64,000 bases of DNA, taken from the NCBI GenBank assembly GCA_946902985.2, contig OX336389.2, positions 791,740,979 to 791,804,978 of the forward strand. The letters run 5' to 3'. A program made the position numbers and the translations under genes. The notes beneath the pieces were generated by a model, which was given only the letters and a program-made list of their open reading frames with translations, did not search any database and was not told where the DNA came from. This DNA comes from Meconema thalassinum (taxonomy: Eukaryota; Arthropoda; Insecta; Orthoptera; Tettigoniidae). Shown here piece after piece: positions 57,251 through 64,000 of the stretch; position 1 is the first letter of the stretch, and each line of letters begins with the position of its first letter.

Positions 57251-57699
57251 GACGAATGACAAAGGATATGACCACATGTTTTTATACACTCGCAAGTACA
57301 CAGGACGGATAACCTCGCTGTTCTGAAACCTTTACACGACTAAATGTTAGCGATGTTCCAAACAGCCAGCGGTGAGGCAGAGGCGATGGAAAACAGCAGT
57401 CAGCTGGAATATAATACTCGTTTATATTACCTAGTGTACTTGTGATTACAAGCCATGCCACTCGATGTTAAAATCATACAGAGACGACAGTCACCGTAGA
57501 GGTCCTGGTTCAACCCCAGACTCTTTTTTCTTTTGCCTACTGGTATTGTGTTTAATACGGTACCACTGTCTTACATCTAAAATGAGGCAGTATATTATTT
57601 ACCTGTTCTGAAGATACAACTTAAAGCCTTAAGCCGCCTCTCTCTCAATTCTATCCTTAATACTCAAATTCGAACATTCGTACATTAGTACTCCCCCAA
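57251..57699. other. No gene; tRNA-like scrap near 57500
   Basis: agaggtcctggttcaacccc at about 57498 is a B-box-like SINE scrap. Nothing else supported. Confidence 0.35.
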
Positions 57700-57898
57700 T
57701 TTAGGGATTCCCAACACGCAGTTGTGTAACGGTAGATGCTAGTCAACTGGCGCTAACTTAGCACTCCATACACATGAAAATGGAACTTGCAAGATTCTTA
57801 AAATGACTTAAATTTTCTAAAATGCTCTAAGATGGTCCAAACTCCCGTAATCACCAATTTACACAAGACCGATTACCATGATATCCAAGTGACACAAC
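57700..57898. repeat. Dispersed repeat family G, copy 3
   Basis: About 200 bases close to 52068-52270 (gatgctagtcaactgg, aatgctctaagatggtccaa). The next transposon begins exactly where the copy would continue, so it inserted into or beside this repeat. Confidence 0.75.
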
Positions 57899-57915
57899 TA
57901 TAGGCTCCGTGCGTT
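57899..57915 (+). repeat. Left TIR of the two-gene transposon
   Basis: 17 bases; pairs with 61861-61877 with one mismatch. Confidence 0.7.
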
Positions 57916-58232
57916 AGAGGGAGATATGCTCCGCCACGCTACGAGTGGCCGGAATTGTAAGCTGTTGCGGTTTACCGCGGAACGCAGAAATATCAGCTGT
58001 CATCACACAGCGTGTTGCCATGGCAGACTTGATAATAACTGTAGGATTTCAGAGTATTTTATCTGACAATAATCGGCCCAATTCTTCGAAGAAAGGCCGT
58101 CTACTTGCAGAAAGTGGGCATGTTTTAAATTTAGTAGAAAAGCAGTTTGCAGGAAATACCAACAGTGTAATAACTGCTAATGTGATAAAAGAAACATCAG
58201 TTCGCCAGAAACCTTATCATGTCACGATAGAG

Positions 58233-58393
58233 GTAACGTATCTATTCATTTTATGCATTAGTTGGGGGTGACAGCAGGGGCAGATGACCACGTAGTTCTG
58301 CCCCTTAAAACATCAATAACTAACTAACTGGGGTGACAGCGGCATTAATGTTCATGTACACGCAATTTCTAATACGATATAATGTTATCGTAG
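58233..58393 (+). other. Intron of the SWIM-YqaJ gene
   Basis: 161 bases, donor gag|gtaacg and acceptor ttatcgtag|gttaat. Removing it joins ...HVTIE to VNATRETIACSC in frame. Confidence 0.75.
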
Positions 58394-59078
58394 GTTAATG
58401 CTACTAGAGAGACGATTGCATGTTCCTGTGAATTCCCAGCTGGATCGTCAGAGAAGTGCAAGCATATTTTAGCAGTTATTCATGCAGTTAATTCAGAGCA
58501 TGTAACTTCGCGAACCGATCAACCCTGTGAATGGTCTAGACCTCGAATCTCAAACGCGGGGAAAGAAAAATATAACAAGGGGAAGAGGTTAGAAGAACTT
58601 TTTCCCACCAAAAAGCAGAGGCTTGATGTAAAACCAGCTGAAAATCCCGATTTGAAAACCCCATGTATACTATCCAAAATTTGAAATGAGGAGAAAAAGT
58701 CAGAATCAGTTAAAGTTCCCAATGAATTGCTAGGAAATTTAATAACAGATGTCACAGTTATGGTTCAGAATAATGCATGTAAAAATGTAATAACATCATT
58801 ATTAATGAAACAGGGGACTACATCTGTAATAACGGTAATTGATGTGTGTAGTGTTAGCAATTCTGCACTAGCAAGTTATTTTTATAACAATCATGTTGTA
58901 ATTAATAAGACTCAAGCAGCTGAAATTTGTGTAAAAACCTTACATCAATCGAAGTCTGACCTCTGGTTTTCAGAAAGGAAGAAAAGGGTCTCTGCACGTA
59001 GGGCACATTCAATTAAAACTAGGAGAAACGATCATGAGAAGTTGGTAAATACACTCTTGAACCCTAAATGCCATACGA

Positions 59079-59125
<47 letters not shown>
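59079..59125 (+). repeat. (AAAT)n insertion in the YqaJ gene
   Basis: About eleven AAAT units after gccatacgat. The short unique lead plus the tetranucleotide tail looks like the very 3' end of a LINE (RTE-like tails end this way), so a short retroposed scrap may have landed here. The reading frame is the same on both sides, but the repeat contains stops. Confidence 0.7.
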
Positions 59126-59126
<1 letters not shown>

Positions 59127-60898
59127 GTCTTAATGGTAGGGGTCTTAGAAATGTCACATTTGGAAAAAAGTTAGAAAAAACTGCACTTGCCAAATACACA
59201 AATTTATGTGGTAAAACAGTTGTTGAGAGTGGTCTCATAATTCATCTCACCCATCCTTGGCTGTGTGCTAGTCCTGATGGTATAGTAATGGTGAATGGGA
59301 AGCCAGAAAGGGCACTGGAAATTAAATGTCCTATTTCATGTAAAGACAAACCAATCATAGGTGAAAATGAGGAGATTAATGTGCCCTATCTTATAAGAAA
59401 TTCAGAAGGAAATTTGGAACTGAAACCAAATCATGCATATTTCACTCAATGCCAGCTGTTGATGTACTGTTGTGGGCTTGATGCTTGTGACTTTTTCATT
59501 TATACAGACAACCATAGTTCCATTCTTTTAGAAATTCAAAGAAATGATATGTTCTTAAAGGTCTGTATTGAAAAGTTGTAACAGTTTTTCTTCACACACT
59601 ATTTAAGGGAACTAACGTGCTGATTTAATAATGGGATTCAGACATCAAAGGAGGTTGTACATTTGTCATAACACAACACATATGCACAATGTCATCAACA
59701 CTACATAATAGCTCAATTGGAATTTTTTGAAGTATGTTATATACTTTCACTCTTTGAATGCACCGTTCAATATGAATTCGCACACTAGCAATATTGTGTC
59801 ATCAACTTCTTCAGGTGTCAAATGACCTTCATGCATGAAGGGTGGCATTACTAAAATTGCATTGCTGTCCTCCAATATAGTTTTTATACCAGGAAAACTT
59901 TTATCAGCCATTATTTGATCTCCTGATTCTATCAATTTCAAAATTCCACAGTCATTTGTGATAAAAGTGTCACTAGCTCGACCACCATAACATTTGGAAA
60001 CAAATGTCACCATACCACAAGGTGCAATTGCAATAAGGACCTCAGCAGTATATGTAGACTTATAATTAGAATACATATACACGGGCTGGCTGATCTCAGG
60101 AGGCTGTTCTGTTTTAATTTCAGTGCAGTCTATAATAGCTCTACAATTTGGATAGTTATCTTTAAAAACAGAAGGCAATGTAGCATTAACAGTATTCTTG
60201 CTAGTCCAGAAACCCCACTTTTTTGTTGCTTGTGCCAGTACAGGTAAAACAGTTTGAAATATCCTAGAAATATTACTACGGTGAATATTGAAAATAACAG
60301 CAAGGGCAGCAAATGGTAAGGCTAACTTCATTTTCATTAAGAATACCAAGAGTCTATTTTCTTTACTAATTTTGCGTGTATTAGTGTCTGGCAGCAAGTT
60401 TAAAAATATATTAAAAATTTCTTTGTTGACACCAGCCAGAACATTTAATTGTGATTCATCAGAAACTGGAAGTCAGGCCCAGACAATTTACTAACATGTC
60501 TAGGTTTAGCATGTAATGTGTGAAGGGTTGATATATTTGCTTGTGTGCTGACACTGTTTCCATCCAAAACACAACTGAATTCAAAATTGCTTTCTAAATC
60601 ACAATGTTTGTTTGTCTGAGTTTGGGCATCAGCTTTCATGGACACTAGAGCAGGCTCACTAGTTTGCAGATCTGATATATCAGGTGTTGAAATGACTAGA
60701 TTTCTATTTACACTTATCTTCTTCAATCTCATAAATCTGCTAAGAGAGCCTGTTCCTGTTGACTTTCTTCTGTAACATTCAGGAAAGCTACTTGGTACAT
60801 ATGCTGAACTAGCAGGATGTTGAGATTTACACCCTCCTATGAAATGTGTGCTGCAGATTCTAGATGATTTTGAAGGTGTCCACAAAGTACCATCTGCC

Positions 60899-61556
60899 CT
60901 ATAAAACAAATTGTGTAAATGTGGCAAACTTATGTAAACATACCTTTTAAAGTATGGGCAATCTGTAAATGCAAATATTATTTTGAACACATTTTGTAAA
61001 ATTTAAGTTGAATCTGTATTAGGCCTATATGTATTTGAATTTCTATTGTAATGAGTTCAAATTATTTTGTGACTATCTGGTTTCATAATAATATGTTTGT
61101 AGGACTATTTAAAATACTGTAATGCTCTTTTATTTAATTGTTTATGTATAATTACACATTTCTAAAATATTTCTGTAGGCTATTAATATTTTGTTCCTAT
61201 TTTTTTGTCATGTAACAGGGCCTATTTCTGTAAATATAATATTAATCCACTAGCCTTTCGAATCCACTTCGTGAGGTCGGGGAGGAAATCTAAAAAAATT
61301 CACACTTTGCTCGATATTAAGGTATCTGTTATTTAATTATTAAGGCTATCATTAAGACTACTGTGTAATAGAATATCTCTATTATGATGTTTGTGCTTTA
61401 AAAATATGGCCTACTGGTGCGGACCTTACCTTCGAAGTATAGCATTACTGTAATTATTTTGGTTGTTACTGTTAACCTATTTGTAAAAGTCATGGTTAGT
61501 ATAGGTTTTGTACTGTGTAATTTAGTATTAATTAAAATATTTAAATCCCCCATTAC
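60899..61556 (-). other. Intron of the THAP-DDE gene
   Basis: 658 bases on the minus strand, donor gcaagaa|gtaatg, acceptor gttttatag|ggcaga. The join restores the THAP domain in frame (NRKK to ADGTLW). It contains a decayed second copy of the exon 1 sequence at 61247-61318. Confidence 0.75.
61247..61318 (-). pseudogene. Decayed duplicate of THAP exon 1
   Basis: The minus strand reads EQSVNFFRFPPRPHEVDSKG and then a stop and tryptophan, aligning with EQSVKFYSFPSRAHVMDLKR of exon 1, 332 bases away. It lies inside the intron, so exon 1 was duplicated locally and one copy decayed. Confidence 0.75.
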
Positions 61557-61860
61557 TTCTTGCGATTTACTGCTAAAATCCACTGTCTTTTCAAATCCAT
61601 TACGTGAGCTCGTGATGGAAAACTATAAAATTTCACACTTTGCTCTGTATTGCAGTATCTATAATTGCAGCCAACAACACAGCACATAACATTGCCAGAA
61701 CGTTTTGACATTTTTTAAATAATAATCTGAAGACAACACTATAAAATATTGAATAAACACATGTACAAATTCACTCGTACTGCAACGTCTTACGATCAGC
61801 TGTTGATAAACAAGACCGTGTGTAGTACACGTAGTATCCACCCGCAGCAGCATCCTGCAG

Positions 61861-61877
61861 AACGCACGGTGCCTATA
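61861..61877 (-). repeat. Right TIR of the two-gene transposon
   Basis: Pairs with 57899-57915, one mismatch. Confidence 0.7.
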
Positions 61878-63059
61878 CTATCCCGTTCTAACTCACTTGT
61901 TTGCTGTAGCCTTTGACGTCGAAGAGGCATACGAACACTTGCTCGCACGTTTCTACTTTGTTTGATGTCTCTTCGCTGACTGAGCTTGGTGTAACATTGA
62001 CTTTACTGGCAACTGGTCCTACGTGTACACCATCAGTCTGCAATCTTAATGACTTGCCTTTAGTGCACTGTTCTACCAATTTTCCGAATTTGGATTCATT
62101 CCGGCCATTAGTGTGAAAATAGGTCATTTACTTCTTAATGAACTACTTTTTTGGTCTGTAAAACATGTTTAGAATGCATAAGGTTTTGTCTGTGATGGTG
62201 TATGTGGGTGTATTATTGTAGGGTTTGTACGTATCACAGACTTATCCGCGATACACCATCACATGAATGGAATAGAGTGGGTGGGTGGGTGAAAATCCAG
62301 TCTCATTGGCCCTTCATTGCTTATGAAACCGGCATTCGAACCATGGGCCTCACGCACAACACAAAATTCAAATATACAGTGATGTGTTTGACAAACGGTG
62401 ACAAAGCAGATCTGAAGAAAGAAAAAACATCCGCGATGGAGGACATCGCTAGAGAGGGTGAAATTGCAAGGGATAAATGCACCCGGAAGATAAAGTTCAC
62501 AATGATGATTCCGTACCAAACTTTCGTGTCATTTTCAACTAATCTGCCTGTTACTCAAAATTCTATGAGCAGGTTGCCTATCGTGTGAGCGCTTACAGTT
62601 TCTACTGATTGTATTTACAACATTACTGTATTTCTCGAAGTACTTTAAATTTATTAAATGAACTTGTGTAACTAATGCAATGTAAAACATGAATCTCGTG
62701 AGCATATTGGGCACCAAGATTTGAAAAATAAAATGGATTGTACTACTAAGTGGTAGAGCATTGATCCAGGCCACAGACAAAAAGACATGAAGATCTGATT
62801 TTCAATATTTGCTCTTACCTTACCCACTATACATGTATGATTTAGGAAGGATGCGAAAGGAAAACATAATTGTAAAATTTGCAATTTAAATAGTATATTC
62901 AAAAGAACAAGCAGGAATTTCCATAATAAATACATTATGGTGTTTGAAGCCATTTTCAGTGTTGCCTTAGTAAACGAAGTTTGATGTAAACAGTTACACA
63001 AACCTGAAATAGCCCATTTAGCCGAAGCATTGGTACTCACTCACTTTTACAGATAACAT
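61878..63059. other. Unrecognised; one frame of 128 codons
   Basis: A plus-strand frame at 62202-62588 encodes a basic peptide (for example SAMEDIAREGEIARDKCTRK) with no match I know. Short frames on the minus strand overlap it. Codon pattern and context give no support for a gene. Confidence 0.25.
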
Positions 63060-64000
63060 CAGTGGCGGCCGGTGGTATGTAAAGCTGGGTGTTGCACCAA
63101 CATTTCTGATGTCGCAATTTTATATGGGAAGTTTACACATGTAACAAAAATCAATTAACGTTAGATAAACTACATTTCTATAAAACTAAAATACATGGGT
63201 TTTCCAAACTAACTGTACGTTCGACAAATAGACAAATTTTAATGGCTCTTTTGGGCTTCTTCCTATAAGAATTCATAAAAAATAATATGTATGTATTTAC
63301 GCCCTATGCCTGAGTTAATTGGAAGAATTTAAAACACAGCAGGTTGTCTAAGGTTGGGTCTCTATCTCCAGGATAATAAACATTCTCAACATAAAAACAT
63401 GGCAACCGAAAAGTTTGTACGTTACGAAAAATGATATTACTAACAAAGACGGGCACATATTCTGCATAAGGATAGGATTTTTTTACTATAGCTTGAACCC
63501 CATCAGAGGAACCAGCCATGAAGTGCGCTCTGTCATACGTCTGCGCAATTCATTTTTGCGGAGTTTCATTCAATTTCTGCTTCTTTAATTAATCCAGTAA
63601 ACATGCTGCTAATGTGTGTGCTTCATGTTTTGTTTGCCTCTTACTACGTAACTTATCGGTACACAACAGCCATCTGAAATATGTTTGAAATATCACTAGT
63701 TTCATCTGCTATAAAGGCTAAAATTTCCGATTCCTTTATTTGCTTTGATACTTCATCTTGGCAAACCACCAACATAATCTGTAAAATTTAATTTTGAATT
63801 GTTTTGGACGTTCCTTTGAAAACAGTTGCCCTTACCAAAATGACCTTTAACACAGCATCCAACTCAACGCTAAAATTAATTAGTTCTCTCAAAACACCTG
63901 GATTTGTTGATGTTACACTTTCATCATGATCACGCAAGGCCAGTTCGAAAGAGCCACAGAAACGAATACAGTTTATTACAATATTTAACACATACCTATT
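63060..64000 (-). mobile_element. hAT transposon, cut by the window edge
   Basis: CAGTGGCGGCCGGTGG at 63060-63075 is a typical hAT end (many start CAGTGGCGG). The preceding gataacat (63052-63059) would be its 8-bp duplication; the partner lies outside the window. The transposase relic runs toward this end on the minus strand, as expected for its 3' side. Confidence 0.75.
63304..64000 (-). pseudogene. hAT-family transposase (DUF4371 type), partial and decayed
   Basis: Minus-strand fragment whose N-terminal part lies beyond the window. From 63991 down: FCGSFELALRDHDESV and a stretch ending TVFKGTSKTIQN, a stop at about 63788, then in the same frame VSKQIKESEILAFIADETSD (about 63750-63695), the segment around the first catalytic D of hAT/ZMYM-like proteins. 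After more damage comes AQTYDRAHFMAGSSDGVQA (about 63540-63485), the second conserved block. Stops show it is dead. The C-terminal dimerisation region is not recognisable. Confidence 0.8.

Larger units (their letters stand above)
58020..59581 (+). pseudogene. SWIM zinc finger-YqaJ nuclease gene (broken)
   Basis: Start ATG at 58020 in a good context (gccATGG). Exon 1 58020-58232, intron 58233-58393 (gtaacg...atcgtag), exon 2 to the stop at 59579-59581; phase 0, so 71 codons join cleanly to the second exon. Exon 2 opens with a SWIM finger: ACSCEF, then KCKHILAVIHAV (CxC...CxH). The C-terminal third is a YqaJ/lambda-exonuclease domain: HPWLCASPDGIVMV with the metal-binding D, ALEIKCPISC (E-x-K), and the FTQCQLLMYCCG helix. 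YqaJ enzymes digest DNA ends and assist annealing; here the role would be in transposition. Damage: a TGA at 58682-58684, and an (AAAT)n insertion with stops at about 59083-59125, after which the frame resumes. Confidence 0.85.
59625..61687 (-). pseudogene. THAP-DDE transposase gene (two frameshifts)
   Basis: Exon 1 runs 61687-61557 and holds the first half of a THAP zinc finger: MCCVVGCNYRYC, FYSFPSRAHVMDLKRQW. Intron 61556-60899 (gtaatg...ttttatag). Exon 2 from 60898 completes the finger with RICSTHF (C-x2-H) in the correct frame. A linker follows, then the DDE_4-type catalytic domain: a helical LLVFLMKMKLALPFAALA part, first D in AIIDCTEIKTEQP (about 60127), second D in YGGRASDTFITNDCG (about 59975), and E in RIHIERCIQRVK (about 59770), ending at 59625. 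All three catalytic residues are present. Frame changes near 60455 (one base missing) and near 59790 (one extra base) break it. The role is cut-and-paste transposition, with THAP binding the element ends. Confidence 0.85.
57903..61873. mobile_element. Two-gene THAP-DDE / SWIM-YqaJ DNA transposon (ISL2EU-like)
   Basis: A 3.97-kb unit. The left end reads TATAGGCTCCGTGCGTT from 57899, and the inverted right end (61861-61877) matches at 16 of 17 bases. TATA abuts both ends, so a 2-bp TA or AT duplication is possible but hard to place. Inside, two genes converge with 43 bases between their stops: a SWIM-YqaJ nuclease gene on the plus strand and a THAP-DDE transposase gene on the minus strand. I recall that ISL2EU-type transposons pair a DDE transposase with a YqaJ-type nuclease, and the layout fits. 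Each gene has one intron and a few disabling changes, so this copy is probably dead but not old. Confidence 0.8.

Overview
This window looks like repeat-rich, AT-rich chromosomal DNA from a large-genome arthropod, most likely an insect. The reasons are canonical GT-AG introns in two genes, many tRNA-headed SINEs with perfect target-site duplications (TSDs), Penelope, LTR, LINE, Tc1/mariner, hAT, THAP-type and Helitron-like relics, and long diverged tandem arrays. The SINE style reminds me of orthopteroid insects, but that is an impression and I cannot fix the species. I see no convincing host gene. Nearly all recognisable coding sequence belongs to mobile elements.

Layout. 1-3.9 kb: unique or old DNA with SINE pieces. 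3.9-7.0 kb: a structurally complete Penelope-like element with an intact 785-residue reverse transcriptase/GIY-YIG protein. 7.3-10.7 kb: a 3.3-kb inverted-repeat element holding nested SINEs. 11.9-22.5 kb: a roughly 145-bp tandem array split by an 8.85-kb LTR retrotransposon with 2.75-kb LTRs that encodes only a Gag-like protein. 22.7-27.8 kb: further tandem and long repeats, a LINE relic, and a roughly 285-bp satellite interrupted by a deleted mariner. 28.6-31.8 kb: a hammerhead-ribozyme-like motif, a decayed Penelope copy on the minus strand, and a nearly intact Tc1 element with one frameshift. 32-47 kb: mostly gene-free, with many SINEs. 47.5-51 kb: a long-TIR transposon with a broken THAP domain, and a decayed PIF1 helicase. 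51-57.9 kb: SINEs and a dispersed repeat. 57.9-61.9 kb: a two-gene DNA transposon. 63.06 kb to the edge: a hAT element running out of the window.

The most interesting unit is 57,903-61,873. Convergent genes inside one pair of short terminal inverted repeats encode a THAP-DDE transposase (minus strand, one intron) and a SWIM zinc finger-YqaJ/lambda-exonuclease protein (plus strand, one intron). This matches the two-gene plan I associate with ISL2EU-type transposons. Both genes carry a few disabling mutations. The Gag-only LTR element, the intact Penelope element with its hairpin end, and the hammerhead-like RNAs are the other points worth following up.

Coordinates of repeat edges are exact where a TSD or terminal repeat is described, and approximate otherwise.
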